A DNA stretch of 55,733 bases from Streptomyces violaceoruber (GTDB lineage: Bacteria; Actinomycetota; Actinomycetes; Streptomycetales; Streptomycetaceae): NCBI GenBank assembly GCA_000720805.1, contig JODI01000056.1:1-55733 (forward strand), given 5' to 3'. The position numbers and the translations under genes were made by a program. Shown here in pieces: positions 24,101 to 33,498 of the stretch. The notes under the pieces were generated by a model. It was not told where the DNA came from. It worked only from the letters and a program-made list of their open reading frames with translations, and searched no databases. Numbering within the stretch: the stretch's first letter is position 1; every line of letters begins with the position of its first letter.

Positions 24101-24134
24101 GCGGCCGCGTCGTGGGGACCTACGACGCGGCCGC
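24101..24134 (+). terminator. hairpin after the symporter operon
   Basis: GCGGCCGCGTCGT at 24101-24113 pairs perfectly with 24122-24134 around an 8-base loop, 26 bases after the symporter stop. No T-tract. Confidence 0.75.
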
Positions 24135-24264
24135 GCCCTGTCCCGGCGCATCGGGGGCATCGGGCTCTGGCGATGTCAGTGGCGTCGCGTAGGCTCGCAG
24201 GTGTCGAACAACTGTGATCCGTTCATGTGATTCGCTCATGTGATCCGCGAGGGAGGGGGCCCAC

Positions 24265-25254
24265 GTGCTCATCGACACCTACGGCCGGGTGGCCACCGAC
24301 CTGAGGGTCTCGCTGACCGACCGCTGCAACCTGCGGTGCACCTACTGCATGCCCGAGGAGGGACTGCAGTGGCTGGCCAAGCCGGACCTGCTCACGGACG
24401 ACGAGATCGTCCGTCTGATCGACATCGCCGTCACCTCGCTCGGCATCGAAGAGGTCCGCTTCACCGGCGGTGAGCCGCTCCTGCGCCCCGGCCTGGTCGG
24501 CATCGTCGAGCGGGTCGGCGCCCTGGAGCCGCGGCCCCAGATGTCCCTCACCACCAACGGCATCGGCCTGGGGCGCACCGCGACCGCCCTGAAGGCGGCC
24601 GGTCTCGACCGGGTCAACGTCTCCCTGGACACGCTCCGGCCGGACGTCTTCAAGACCCTCACCCGCCGCGACCGCCACCAGGACGTCATCGCCGGCCTGG
24701 AAGCCGCCCACGACGCCGGCCTGACCCCGGTGAAGGTCAACGCGGTCCTGATGCCGGGGTTCAACGAGGACGAGGCCCCGGACCTGCTGGCCTGGGCGGT
24801 GGAGCACGACTACGAACTGCGCTTCATCGAGCAGATGCCCCTGGACGCCCAGCACGGCTGGAAGCGCGACGGCATGGTCACCGCGGGGGACATCCTCGCC
24901 TCCCTGCGTACCCGCTTCGAGCTCACCGAGGAGGGCTCCGACGCACGCGGATCGGCCCCCGCCGAGCGCTGGATCGTCGACGGCGGCCCGCACCGCGTCG
25001 GTGTCATCGCCTCCGTCACCCGCCCCTTCTGCGCGGCCTGCGACCGCACCCGCCTGACGGCCGACGGCCAGGTGCGCACCTGCCTGTTCGCCCGCGAGGA
25101 GACCGACCTGCGCGCGGCCCTGCGCTCCGGCGCACCCGACGAGGAGATCGCCCGCCTGTGGCGCCTGGCGATGTGGGGCAAGAAGGCGGGCGCGGGCCTC
25201 GACGACCCGACGTTCGTCCAGCCCGACCGGCCGATGTCGGCGATCGGGGGCTAG
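24265..25254 (+). CDS. moaA: GTP 3',8-cyclase MoaA
   Basis: A 329-residue radical SAM enzyme for the first step of molybdenum cofactor synthesis, converting GTP to 3',8-cyclo-GTP with MoaC downstream. The radical SAM cluster motif is Cys21-x3-Cys25-x2-Cys28. The second cluster is in PFCAACDRTRLTADGQVRTCLF, and the C terminus ends in Gly-Gly, required for activity in this family. The GTG start has GAGGGAGGGG upstream. It is monocistronic here; other moa genes are not in the window. Upstream, CATGTGATYCGC is repeated twice at 24229-24249, of unknown meaning. Confidence 0.93.
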   Translation: MLIDTYGRVATDLRVSLTDRCNLRCTYCMPEEGLQWLAKPDLLTDDEIVRLIDIAVTSLGIEEVRFTGGEPLLRPGLVGIVERVGALEPRPQMSLTTNGIGLGRTATALKAAGLDRVNVSLDTLRPDVFKTLTRRDRHQDVIAGLEAAHDAGLTPVKVNAVLMPGFNEDEAPDLLAWAVEHDYELRFIEQMPLDAQHGWKRDGMVTAGDILASLRTRFELTEEGSDARGSAPAERWIVDGGPHRVGVIASVTRPFCAACDRTRLTADGQVRTCLFAREETDLRAALRSGAPDEEIARLWRLAMWGKKAGAGLDDPTFVQPDRPMSAIGG

Positions 25255-25300
25255 GCCAGGCACCGGGGGGCCCGACCAGGTCAGGCCCCTGAGGCAGGCC

Positions 25301-25519
25301 CTAGGCCCCTTCCGGGGACTCCCACTCCTTCAGCGGGACCACGTCCTTCAGGAAGCCCCGCACCCCGAGGAACTGCGACAGATGCTCGCGATGCTCCTCA
25401 CAGGCCAGCCAGGTCTTGCGCCGCTGAGGCGTATGCAGCTTGGGGTTGTTCCACGCGAGCACCCACACAGCGTCGACACGGCATCCCTTGGCGGAACAGA
25501 TGGGGGTCTCGTCACTCAC
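25301..25519 (-). CDS. small conserved Cys-containing protein
   Basis: A 72-residue protein with a Cys pair C-SAKG-C near residues 8-13 and CEEHREH near residue 40, suggesting a single zinc site, followed by a conserved hydrophobic end (FLGVRGFLKDVVPL). Databases often label similar Streptomyces proteins 'acetone carboxylase', which the size does not support. The start is GTG at 25519 without a strong ribosome binding site. Convergent with moaA. Function unknown. Confidence 0.6.
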   Translation of the reverse strand: MSDETPICSAKGCRVDAVWVLAWNNPKLHTPQRRKTWLACEEHREHLSQFLGVRGFLKDVVPLKEWESPEGA

Positions 25520-25741
25520 TGGTTCGTCTCACAGGTCCACAACAAGGCGACGCCGAGCAGCCACGGGGGGAGCTGCCCGGCGTCGGTCTGTCGCTCCGAC
25601 GGGGGATGCGGAGCGCCTACGAAGTATGTCACGGGTAACCCGTCGCCCGGCACCGGAACAACATGATTGATCTGAGCTTTTCTTGAGCTTGGCGGCTGAC
25701 TGACTTCCGCTTGCGGGGCGCCCACCGGGGACGCGCCATGA

Positions 25742-26125
25742 TCACGCCCGGTCGGGCCGCTCGTTCCGCGCGCCCGGCGCCGGCTCGCCCGCCACGTCGT
25801 CGAAGGTGTCCTCCGCCCGCGGCGGACTGATCATCGGCGGCGTCGGAACGGTCACGAACGTGGACGGAAGCGACGGCGCGTTCTCCCGTCCTCCGTTGGC
25901 GACAACCACGGCGATATAGGGCAGGACCGCCCCGAGCACCAGCGCGACGATCGCGACGTGCCGTTCCACGTTCCACAGGCACACCGCGAGGATCACCGAG
26001 ATCGTACGGACCATCATCGAGATGACGTACCTGCGCTGCCGTCCCCTCACGTCCTCCTGGAGGCTCGTCCGGGCTCCGGTGATCCGGAACACTTCGACGT
26101 TGCCGCCGCCATGCTGCTTCCGCAT
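25742..26125 (-). CDS. DUF3099 membrane protein
   Basis: A 127-residue protein: a cytosolic N terminus (VEVFRITGARTSLQEDVRGRQRRYVISMM) leading to two membrane spans (VRTISVILAVCLWNV and VAIVALVLGAVLPYIAVVVAN), then a Pro/Asp-rich polar tail. This is the DUF3099 layout, an actinobacterial family of unknown function. ATG 26125 is used, as the conserved region starts a few residues later; the longer upstream frame is low-complexity. Divergent from the GlsB-type gene. Confidence 0.75.
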   Translation of the reverse strand: MRKQHGGGNVEVFRITGARTSLQEDVRGRQRRYVISMMVRTISVILAVCLWNVERHVAIVALVLGAVLPYIAVVVANGGRENAPSLPSTFVTVPTPPMISPPRAEDTFDDVAGEPAPGARNERPDRA

Positions 26126-26369
26126 CACATTCCACCATCCCGCCCGTATCGGCCTGCCCACCCCGCACCAGGTCCGCCTCCGGTCGGGGAGCGGCACCCG
26201 GACAGCTCCCACGTTACGCCGCACCTGCGCCGTCTTCGAGACCGGGGCACCTCCAGCCAGGGCGAACGGACTCGGCCGTACCGCGTACGGCGGCACCCGG
26301 CATGCGCCGTAGCACGCCTGGGCCGACACTGGGCGTAATGCTCACGTAGAGCCGTACAAGGAGGCAGCC

Positions 26370-26654
26370 ATGGGCTGGTTGTGGGCGATCATCGTGGGGT
26401 TCGTGCTGGGTCTGCTCGCGAAGGCGATCATCCCCGGCAAGCAGCACAGCCCTCTCTGGCTGACCACCATCTTCGGCATCCTCGGCGCGATCGTCGGTAA
26501 CGCGGTCGCCCGTGCGTTCGGCGTCGAGGCCACGCCGGGCATCGACTGGATGCGGCATCTGTTCCAGCTCGTCGCCGCGATCATCATCGTCGCCCTGGGC
26601 GACATGGCGTACATGGCGACGCTCGGCCGCAACAAGTACGGAGAAAGAGCCTGA
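26370..26654 (+). CDS. GlsB/YeaQ/YmgE family stress membrane protein
   Basis: A 94-residue protein with three Gly-rich membrane spans (LWAIIVGFVLGLLAKAIIPG, TTIFGILGAIVGNAVAR and QLVAAIIIVALGDMAYM), the pattern of transglycosylase-associated/GlsB proteins linked to general stress. AAGGAGG lies 6 bases before the ATG. It is monocistronic and convergent with tyrS. Confidence 0.82.
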   Translation: MGWLWAIIVGFVLGLLAKAIIPGKQHSPLWLTTIFGILGAIVGNAVARAFGVEATPGIDWMRHLFQLVAAIIIVALGDMAYMATLGRNKYGERA

Positions 26655-26723
26655 GGGCGGACAGCGCGACGGGAGCGGCCTCCCACCGGGGAGACCGCCC
26701 GCGCCGCCATCGGGAAAACGCGC

Positions 26724-27992
26724 TCAGGAACCCGTGACCTCGACCGCCGCCAGGTTCTTCTTGCCCCGGCGCAGTACCAGCCAGCGCCCGTGCAGCAGGT
26801 CCTCCTCGGCGGGGACCGCGTCCTCGGCGGCCACCTTCGTGTTGTTCACGTAGGCACCGCCCTCCTTGACCGTGCGGCGCGCGGCCGACTTGCTGGCGAC
26901 CAGGCCGACCTCGGCGAACAGGTCGACCACCGGAGGGAGTTCGGCGACCTGGATGTGCGGCACCTCGGACAGGGCCGCGGTCAGCGTCCTCGCGTCGAGT
27001 TCCGCCAGCTCGCCCTGGCCGAAGAGCGCCTTGGACGCGGCGATCACGGCGGCCGTCTGGTCGGCGCCGTGCACGAGCGTCGTCAGCTCCTCGGCCAGCG
27101 CGCGCTGAGCGGCCCTGGCCTGCGGACGCTCCTCGGTCTGCTTCTCCAGTTCCTCGAGTTCCTCGCGGGACTTGAAGGACAGGATGCGCAGGTACGTCGA
27201 GATGTCCCGGTCGTCCACGTTCAGCCAGAACTGGTAGAACGCGTACGGCGTCGTCATCTCCGGGTCGAGCCAGACGGCGCCGCCCTCGGTCTTGCCGAAC
27301 TTGGTGCCGTCGGCCTTGACCATCAGCGGCGTCGCCAGGCAGTGCACCTCGGCCCCGGGCTCCAGCTTGTGGATCAGGTCGAGACCCGCCGTGAGGTTGC
27401 CCCACTGGTCGCTGCCGCCCTGCTGGAGCGTGCAGCCGTACCGCCGGTACAGCTCCAGGAAGTCCATGCCCTGGAGCAGCTGGTAGCTGAACTCGGTGTA
27501 GCTGATGCCCTCCTGGGACTCCAGGCGGCGGGCGACCGAGTCCTTGGTCAGCATCTTGTTGACGCGGAAGTGCTTGCCGATGTCGCGGAGGAACTCGATG
27601 GCCGAAAGCCCGGCCGTCCAGTCCAGGTTGTTCACCATCACCGCGGCGTTCTCGCCCTCGAAGGACAGGAACGGCTCGATCTGCGAGCGCAGCCGGGTCA
27701 CCCAGTTCGCGACCGTCTCCGGGTCGTTCAGCGTGCGCTCCGCCGTGGGGCGAGGGTCGCCGATCTGGCCCGTCGCCCCGCCCACCAGGGCCAGCGGACG
27801 CAGGCCCGCCCGCTGCAGCCGGCGCATGGTGAGGACCTGCACCAGGTGGCCGACATGGAGACTGGCCGCGGTCGGGTCGAAACCGCAATAGAACGTGACG
27901 GGACCGTCCGCGAGCGCCTTGCGCAAAGCATCCTCGTCAGTGGACAGGGCCCACAGCCCGCGCCACTTCAGCTCGTCGACGATGTCCGTCAC
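26724..27992 (-). CDS. tyrS: tyrosyl-tRNA synthetase
   Basis: A 422-residue class I aminoacyl-tRNA synthetase charging tRNA-Tyr. The HIGH motif appears as HVGH (near residue 46, after [12 protein letters not shown]), the KMSKS region as KFGKTEGG (near 231), and an S4-like RNA-binding domain is at the C terminus ([23 protein letters not shown]). Full length, so no sign of decay. The start is GTG at 27992 with AAGGAGA 9 bases upstream. The leader is short, and I see no T-box or obvious attenuator. It follows the tldD-tldE pair by about 76 bases. Confidence 0.95.
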   Translation of the reverse strand: MTDIVDELKWRGLWALSTDEDALRKALADGPVTFYCGFDPTAASLHVGHLVQVLTMRRLQRAGLRPLALVGGATGQIGDPRPTAERTLNDPETVANWVTRLRSQIEPFLSFEGENAAVMVNNLDWTAGLSAIEFLRDIGKHFRVNKMLTKDSVARRLESQEGISYTEFSYQLLQGMDFLELYRRYGCTLQQGGSDQWGNLTAGLDLIHKLEPGAEVHCLATPLMVKADGTKFGKTEGGAVWLDPEMTTPYAFYQFWLNVDDRDISTYLRILSFKSREELEELEKQTEERPQARAAQRALAEELTTLVHGADQTAAVIAASKALFGQGELAELDARTLTAALSEVPHIQVAELPPVVDLFAEVGLVASKSAARRTVKEGGAYVNNTKVAAEDAVPAEEDLLHGRWLVLRRGKKNLAAVEVTGS

Positions 27993-28068
27993 GGTTCTCG
28001 TATCTCCTTGGATGATTTTCAGGCAGTCGAATGATCTTCGAGCGGTCGAGTGACAGCCGACTACGAGG

Positions 28069-29463
28069 TTATACGCCCTGACTGACAGAGCTCATATTGA
28101 AATCGGGGATCCGCAGCGCGGGCATCGCGGCCTTGGTGAACCAGTCGCTCCACTCCCGGGGCAGCGTCTTTTCGGTGCGCCCCGCCTCGGTCGCCCGCCC
28201 CAGCATGCCGACCGGCGACTCGTTGAACCGGAAATTGTTCACCTCGCCGCTCACCTCGCCGTTCTCGACGAGGTAGACACCGTCCCGGGTCAGGCCCGTG
28301 AGCAGCAGTGTGGCCGGGTCGACCTCGCGGATGTACCAGAGGCAGGTCAGCAGCAGCCCGCGCTCGGTGTTCGCGACCATCTCCTCCAGGGAGGTGTCCT
28401 CGCCCCCGTCCAGGATCAGGTTGTCGATGCCCGGTGCCACGGGCAGCCCGGTCAGCTCGGCGCTGTGCCGGCTGGTGAGCAGGTTGCTCAGCTCGCCCCG
28501 GCGCACCCACTCGGTGGCGGCCAGCGGCAGTCCGTTGTCGAACACCGACGAGTCACCGCCGGAGGAGTGCGCGAGGACGAAGGGCGCGGACTCCAGGCCC
28601 GGCTCGTTCGGATCGCTGCGCAGCGTGAGCGGCAGCTCGCTCAGCTTCTCGCCCAGGCGGGTGCCGCCGCCCGGCTTGGAGAACACCGTGCGCCCCTCGA
28701 CCGCGTCCCGGCCCGACGCCGACCACATCTGGTAGATCAGCAGGTCCGCCACGGCGGTGGGCGGCAGCAGCGTCTCGTACCGTCCGGCGGGCAGCGCGAT
28801 CCTGCGCTCCGCCCACCCGAGGCGTACGGCGAGCTCGGCGTCGAGTGCCGCCGGGTCGACGTCCTTGAAGTCGCGCGTGGAGCGCCCCGCCCACGCCGAG
28901 CGGGTACGGTCCGGCGACTTGGCGTTCAGCTCCAGCGTCCCGTTGGGCTGGTCGTGCCGCAGCCGCAGCCCCGTCGACGTACCGAGATAGCTGGAGACCA
29001 GCTCGTGGTTGGCGAAGCCGTACAGCTCACGGCCGCCCGCCCGCGCGCGTGCGAACGCCTCACCGAGCGCCGGCGCGAAGTCGGCGAACACGGCGGAGGA
29101 GGTCTCGGCGGGAGCGTCCTGGAAGTCGGGCGACCCGGGTACGTCCGTGACCAGCGGCCGGGCGTCCTCGGCGGGACCGGCCCCGCGCGCGGCGGCCTCG
29201 GCGGCCCGTACCAGGGGCTCCAGCTCGTCCGGGGTCACGGCCGACCGCGACACGACACCGGAGGCGGTGCCCTCCTGGCCGTCGACGGTCGCGATGACGG
29301 TGAGCGTGCGCCCCCGGGTGACGCCGTTGGTGGTGAGCGCGTTGCCCGCCCAGCGCAGGTTGGCGGTGGACTGCTCGTCGGCGATCACCACACAGCCGTC
29401 GGCCCGGGACAGTTCGAGGGCCCGCTCGACGATCTCGTGCGGCTTGTTCGTACGAGGACTCAT
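28069..29463 (-). CDS. TldE/PmbA family metalloprotease-complex subunit
   Basis: A 464-residue protein of the TldD/PmbA family. It lacks the HExxxH zinc motif, so it is the TldE/PmbA-type subunit that forms a heterodimer with TldD. Conserved parts include [15 protein letters not shown] near the N terminus, [23 protein letters not shown] and the C-terminal [11 protein letters not shown]. The start overlaps the tldD stop (ATGA), so synthesis is coupled. Such complexes degrade unfolded peptides or mature modified peptides; no precursor peptide gene is visible here. Confidence 0.88.
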   Translation of the reverse strand: MSPRTNKPHEIVERALELSRADGCVVIADEQSTANLRWAGNALTTNGVTRGRTLTVIATVDGQEGTASGVVSRSAVTPDELEPLVRAAEAAARGAGPAEDARPLVTDVPGSPDFQDAPAETSSAVFADFAPALGEAFARARAGGRELYGFANHELVSSYLGTSTGLRLRHDQPNGTLELNAKSPDRTRSAWAGRSTRDFKDVDPAALDAELAVRLGWAERRIALPAGRYETLLPPTAVADLLIYQMWSASGRDAVEGRTVFSKPGGGTRLGEKLSELPLTLRSDPNEPGLESAPFVLAHSSGGDSSVFDNGLPLAATEWVRRGELSNLLTSRHSAELTGLPVAPGIDNLILDGGEDTSLEEMVANTERGLLLTCLWYIREVDPATLLLTGLTRDGVYLVENGEVSGEVNNFRFNESPVGMLGRATEAGRTEKTLPREWSDWFTKAAMPALRIPDFNMSSVSQGV

Positions 29464-30983
29464 CGACCGGCCTCCTGGGTCGTGTTGAGGATGTTGACAC
29501 CCCTGAAGAGGGCCGACGGGCAGCCGTGCGAGACCGCCGCGACCTGCCCCGGCTGGGCCTTGCCGCAGTTGAAGGCGCCGCCCAGCACATAGGTCTGCGG
29601 ACCGCCCACCGCGGCCATGGAACCCCAGAAGTCGGTGGTCGTGGCCTGGTAGGCGACGTCCCGCAGCTGCCCGGCGATCCGCCCGTTCTCGATCTTGAAG
29701 AACCGCTGCCCGGTGAACTGGAAGTTGTAGCGCTGCATGTCGATCGACCAGGAACGGTCACCGACGACGTAGATCCCGCGCTCCACCCCGCCGATCAGAT
29801 CCTCGGTGGACATCCCGGCGGGGTCCGGCTGGAGCGACACGTTGGCCATGCGCTGCACGGGCACGTGTGCGGGGGAGTCGGCGAAGGCGCACCCGTTGGA
29901 GCGCTCGAACCCGGTCAGCCGCGCGATCCGCCGGTCCAGCTGGTAGCCGACCAGCGTGCCGTCCTTGACCAGGTCCCAGGACTGGCCCTCGACACCCTCG
30001 TCGTCGTACCCGACGGTCGCCAGGCCGTGCTCGGCGGTCCGGTCCCCGGTGACGTTCATCAGCTCCGAGCCGTAGCGCAGCTTGCCCAGCTGGTCGAAGG
30101 TGGCGAAGGAGGTGCCGGCGTAGGCGGCCTCGTAGCCGAGTGCCCGGTCCAGCTCGGTGGCGTGCCCGATGGACTCGTGGATGGTCAGCCACAGGTTGGA
30201 CGGATCGACGACCAGGTCGTAGACCCCCGCCTCGACGCTCGGCGCCCGCATCTTCTCGGCCAGCAGCTCCGGCATCCGTGCCAGCTCCGCGTCCCAGTCC
30301 CAGCCGGTGCCCGTGAGGTACTCCCAGCCACGCCCGACGGGCGGCGCGATGGTCCGCATGGAGTCGAACTCACCGCTCGACTCGTCCACCGACACGGCTG
30401 TCAGCTGCGGATGCAGCCGGACGCGCTGCTGCGTGGTGACGGTCCCGGCGGTGTCGGCGTAGAACTTGTTCTCGTGCACGGTGAGCAGCGAGGCGTCCAC
30501 GTGGTTGACGCCGTCGGCGGCCAGCAGCCGGGCGCTCCACTCCCCGAGCAGCCCCGACTTCTCCTCGTCGGGCACGGTGAACGGATCGATCTCGTACGAC
30601 GAGACCCAGGTCTTCTCGGCATGCACGGGCTCGTCGGCCAACTCCACACGCTCTTCCGACCCGGCCGCCTTGATCACCTGGGCGGAGAGCTTGGCCATCT
30701 GCACCGCCTGCGAGGCGACCTTGGCGGCCGCGTCGAGACTCAGGTCCACCCCGGACGCGAACCCCCAGGTCCCGCCGTGCACGACCCGCACCGCGTACCC
30801 GAGGTCGGTGGTGTCCGACGACCCCGAGGGCTTGCCGTCCCGCAGCCGCCAGGACGCGCTGCGGACCCGTTCGAACCGGAAGTCGGCATGATCGGCACCG
30901 AGCGCACGCGCGCGTGCCAGCGCGGCGTCGGCGAGTGCCCTTAGTGGGAGTGCCAGGAATGACTGATCGACTTCGTGGGGCAC
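29460..30983 (-). CDS. tldD: TldD metalloprotease
   Basis: A 507-residue protein, the catalytic partner of the downstream TldE. The zinc motif HExxxH is in LWLTIHESIGHATELDRALG (near residue 265), and a further conserved Cys/His region is at GGAFNCGKAQPGQVAAVSHGCPSALFRGVNIL at the C terminus. GTG 30983 is chosen: GAAGGGA lies 8 bases upstream, and the longer open frame to 31238 is low-complexity. The long 381-base gap upstream to fabG holds divergent promoters. Confidence 0.9.
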   Translation of the reverse strand: MPHEVDQSFLALPLRALADAALARARALGADHADFRFERVRSASWRLRDGKPSGSSDTTDLGYAVRVVHGGTWGFASGVDLSLDAAAKVASQAVQMAKLSAQVIKAAGSEERVELADEPVHAEKTWVSSYEIDPFTVPDEEKSGLLGEWSARLLAADGVNHVDASLLTVHENKFYADTAGTVTTQQRVRLHPQLTAVSVDESSGEFDSMRTIAPPVGRGWEYLTGTGWDWDAELARMPELLAEKMRAPSVEAGVYDLVVDPSNLWLTIHESIGHATELDRALGYEAAYAGTSFATFDQLGKLRYGSELMNVTGDRTAEHGLATVGYDDEGVEGQSWDLVKDGTLVGYQLDRRIARLTGFERSNGCAFADSPAHVPVQRMANVSLQPDPAGMSTEDLIGGVERGIYVVGDRSWSIDMQRYNFQFTGQRFFKIENGRIAGQLRDVAYQATTTDFWGSMAAVGGPQTYVLGGAFNCGKAQPGQVAAVSHGCPSALFRGVNILNTTQEAGR

Positions 30984-31364
30984 GGGTGGGATTCCCTTCG
31001 CTGCGACCGTTGGTTCGTCCTGCCGGGGCGCGGTGACGCACAAACCGGAAGTGAAGCATGGCCCACATGCGCCGCACATGCGGAATTTCCCCGCAGGCGT
31101 ACGGCCCCGCCGCCGAGAGCCGTGTGGAAGTACTGGTGGGGGAGGGGCGGTTGAGAATCCGGGGACGGGTGGCCGGGGCTCCTCCGGCACGGAACAGGCG
31201 ACCGAGCGGGCGCCCGACTGTAGAAACCCGACAGTCACCCGCGCGAGCCACTGTCGGTGCCCGCTTGCCTACCGGTGCGGCCCGACCGATAGGTTTTCGG
31301 GGAAGCCGCCTGTCATCCACACACTCGGGCGGGTGTCTCAGACCGCTATCGAAAGGGTGATCCG
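30984..31364. other. divergent intergenic region tldD/fabG
   Basis: No gene is supported here. It contains a putative fabG promoter (listed separately), a weak hairpin GACTGT-N9-ACAGTC at 31216-31236, and G-rich sequence around 31130-31190. The frames reading through it are extensions of flanking genes without domain content. Confidence 0.5.
31265..31295 (+). promoter_or_regulatory. putative fabG promoter (TTGCCT-N19-TAGGTT)
   Basis: A -35 like TTGCCT at 31265-31270 and a -10 like TAGGTT at 31290-31295, 19 bases apart, about 70 bases upstream of the fabG start. The spacing is slightly long for the major sigma factor. Confidence 0.4.
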
Positions 31365-32084
31365 TTGAGCCGCTCGGTTCTCGTCACCGGAGGCAACCGG
31401 GGCATCGGCCTCGCCATCGCCCGTGCGTTCGCCGACGCCGGCGACAAGGTCGCCATCACGTACCGCTCCGGAGAGCCGCCGGCCGCCCTCGCAGAATTGG
31501 GCTGCCTGGCCGTCAGGTGCGACATCACCGACCCCGAGCAGGTGGAGCAGGCCTACAAGGAGATCGAGGCCCAGCACGGCCCGGTCGAGGTGCTGATCGC
31601 CAACGCCGGCGTCACCAAGGACCAGCTCCTGATGCGGATGTCCGAGGAGGACTTCACCTCCGTCATCGACACCAACCTCACCGGCACCTTCCGGGTCGTC
31701 AAGCGCGCCAACCGCGGCATGCTGCGCGCCAAGAAGGGCCGGGTCGTGCTGATCTCCTCGGTGGTCGGGCTGTACGGCTCGCCGGGGCAGGCCAACTACG
31801 CCGCCTCCAAGGCCGCCCTGGTCGGCTTCGCGCGCTCGCTCGCCCGTGAGCTGGGCTCGCGCAACCTCACCTTCAACGTCGTCGCGCCCGGCTTCGTCGA
31901 CACGGACATGACCAAGGCGCTCACCGACGAGCAGCGCGAGGGCATCGTGAAGCAGGTGCCGCTCGGCCGGTACGCGCAGCCGGAGGAAGTCGCCGCGACG
32001 GTGCGGTTCCTCGCCTCCGACGACGCCTCGTACATCACTGGAGCCGTCATCCCCGTTGACGGCGGACTGGGAATGGGTCACTGA
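31365..32084 (+). CDS. fabG: 3-oxoacyl-[ACP] reductase FabG
   Basis: A 239-residue SDR. The cofactor loop is TGGNRGIG, NANAG is represented by ANAGV, and the catalytic Ser-Tyr-Lys is intact in ISSVVGLYGSPGQANYAASK. The C terminus is GAVIPVDGGLGMGH. Directly followed by fabI (5 bases), it forms the two reductive steps of type II fatty-acid elongation. The start is TTG at 31365, with AAGGGTG 8 bases upstream, a rare start codon that may limit expression. Confidence 0.93.
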   Translation: MSRSVLVTGGNRGIGLAIARAFADAGDKVAITYRSGEPPAALAELGCLAVRCDITDPEQVEQAYKEIEAQHGPVEVLIANAGVTKDQLLMRMSEEDFTSVIDTNLTGTFRVVKRANRGMLRAKKGRVVLISSVVGLYGSPGQANYAASKAALVGFARSLARELGSRNLTFNVVAPGFVDTDMTKALTDEQREGIVKQVPLGRYAQPEEVAATVRFLASDDASYITGAVIPVDGGLGMGH

Positions 32085-32089
32085 TCACC

Positions 32090-32857
32090 ATGAGCGGAAT
32101 TCTCGAGGGCAAGCGCGTCCTGATCACCGGTGTGCTGACGGAGGCCTCCATCGCCTTCCATGCCGCCAAGCTGGCCCAGGAGCAGGGCGCCGAGATCATC
32201 CTGACGGCCTTCCCGCGGCCCACCCTGACCGAGCGCATCGCGAAGAAGCTGCCCAAGCCCACCAAGGTCATCGAGCTCGACGTCACCAACGACGAGCACC
32301 TGGGCCGCCTGGCCGACATCGTCGGCGAGGAGCTCGGCGGCCTCGACGGCGTCCTGCACTCCATCGGCTTCGCCCCGCAGGACGCCCTGGGGGGCAACTT
32401 CCTCAACACGCCGTTCGAGTCCGTCGCCACAGCCATGCACGTCTCGGCGTTCTCCCTGAAGTCGCTGACCATGGCCTGCCTGCCGCTGATGCAGAACGGC
32501 GGCTCCGTCGTCGGCCTGACCTTCGACGCGCAGTACGCCTGGCCGCAGTACGACTGGATGGGCCCGGCGAAGGCCGCGCTGGAGGCCACCAGCCGCTACA
32601 TGGCCCGTGACCTGGGCAAGCAGAACATCCGCTGCAACCTCATCTCAGCCGGCCCGCTCGGCTCGATGGCCGCCAAGTCCATCCCGGGCTTCGGTGAGCT
32701 GGCCTCTGTGTGGGACACCCGCGCGCCCCTGGAGTGGGACCTCAAGGACCCGGAGCCGGCCGGCCGCGGCGTCGTCGCCCTGCTCAGCGACTGGTTCCCC
32801 AAGACCACCGGCGAGATCATCCACGTGGACGGCGGCCTGCACGCGATCGGTGCGTGA
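32090..32857 (+). CDS. fabI: enoyl-[ACP] reductase (NADH) FabI
   Basis: A 255-residue SDR-type enoyl reductase catalysing the last step of each elongation cycle. It has the FabI/InhA features: a modified nucleotide loop (ITGVLTEASIAFHAAK), Tyr-x6-Lys in QYDWMGPAKAAL and the substrate-loop region SAGPLGSMAAKSIPGF. This is the target of triclosan- and isoniazid-type inhibitors in relatives. Co-transcribed with fabG. A 15-bp hairpin follows. Confidence 0.95.
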   Translation: MSGILEGKRVLITGVLTEASIAFHAAKLAQEQGAEIILTAFPRPTLTERIAKKLPKPTKVIELDVTNDEHLGRLADIVGEELGGLDGVLHSIGFAPQDALGGNFLNTPFESVATAMHVSAFSLKSLTMACLPLMQNGGSVVGLTFDAQYAWPQYDWMGPAKAALEATSRYMARDLGKQNIRCNLISAGPLGSMAAKSIPGFGELASVWDTRAPLEWDLKDPEPAGRGVVALLSDWFPKTTGEIIHVDGGLHAIGA

Positions 32858-32884
32858 CGCCGCCCCGGTGGCTCATCCGGCCCT

Positions 32885-32926
32885 AGGGGTGGGGTCCGCG
32901 TCCGTTCGGAGGCGGACCCCACCCCT
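32885..32926 (+). terminator. hairpin after fabG-fabI
   Basis: AGGGGTGGGGTCCGC at 32885-32899 pairs perfectly with 32912-32926, loop 12 bases, 28 bases past the fabI stop. Confidence 0.8.
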
Positions 32927-33033
32927 CACCCGTTCGGCTCACTCGACCAGGCAGGAGGGGCCCGCAGCCGGGCACTCTGGAGTACGCGCTCACCAAGCGC
33001 TTCCCTCCCCAGCCCGGCCGAGGAGGTCCCTTT

Positions 33034-33393
33034 GTGCGCCTGTCCCGCAGCCTGGCCCCACTGACCGTCGCGGTCTGCCTCGTGCTCTCCCTGGCGTACG
33101 ACGCGACGCCGCACGCGCGCGTGCAAGCGCACAGGACCGCCTCGCCCGAGCCGTTCGGTGCCACCTGTCTCATCCGGGTCACCGGCTCCCATGTGACCGC
33201 GTACTGCCACAACCCGTATGTGCTGGTCGACCGGGTCAGCCTGCACATCGAGTGCGACCGGTGGTGGGACGTCGACAGCGACGGCGCCGAGGTCGCGGCC
33301 GGACCCGCGCAGACCGTGCGGCTGACCGGCCGCTGCTGGCAGGAGGTCCGCTCGGTGTGGGTCAGCCACCGAGGAGAGGACAAGGCCGGGTAG
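33034..33393 (+). CDS. small secreted protein of unknown function
   Basis: A 119-residue protein with a signal peptide (SLAPLTVAVCLVLSLAYDATPHA), then a compact domain with three cysteines (CLIRVTG, AYCHNP, IECDRWW) and CWQEV, enough for two disulfides. No family recognised. GTG 33034 has GAGGAGG 8 bases upstream. It stands alone between the fabI terminator and a degenerate repeat. Confidence 0.65.
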   Translation: MRLSRSLAPLTVAVCLVLSLAYDATPHARVQAHRTASPEPFGATCLIRVTGSHVTAYCHNPYVLVDRVSLHIECDRWWDVDSDGAEVAAGPAQTVRLTGRCWQEVRSVWVSHRGEDKAG

Positions 33394-33394
33394 G

Positions 33395-33498
33395 ACCAGG
33401 CCGGGTGGACCAGATCAGGCCGGACCAGGGCAGGCCGGACCGGATCGGCCAGGACCGCTCGGTCAGGACCCGGTCGGTCAGGATCGGCTCGGGTCAGC
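33395..33498. repeat. degenerate GGACC-rich short repeat
   Basis: Roughly ten imperfect copies of a 10-14 base motif like GGCCGGACCAGG or CGGTCAGGA between the secreted protein and the GntR gene. Decayed; phase is not constant. Confidence 0.5.

Noticed and set aside
25301..25519. Acetone carboxylase annotation for the 72-residue protein
   Set aside because: Acetone carboxylase subunits are far larger; the name is a propagated label.
27993..28068. T-box or attenuator before tyrS
   Set aside because: The leader is only about 75 bases and lacks a T-box sequence; only a weak TCGAA/TTCGA repeat is present.
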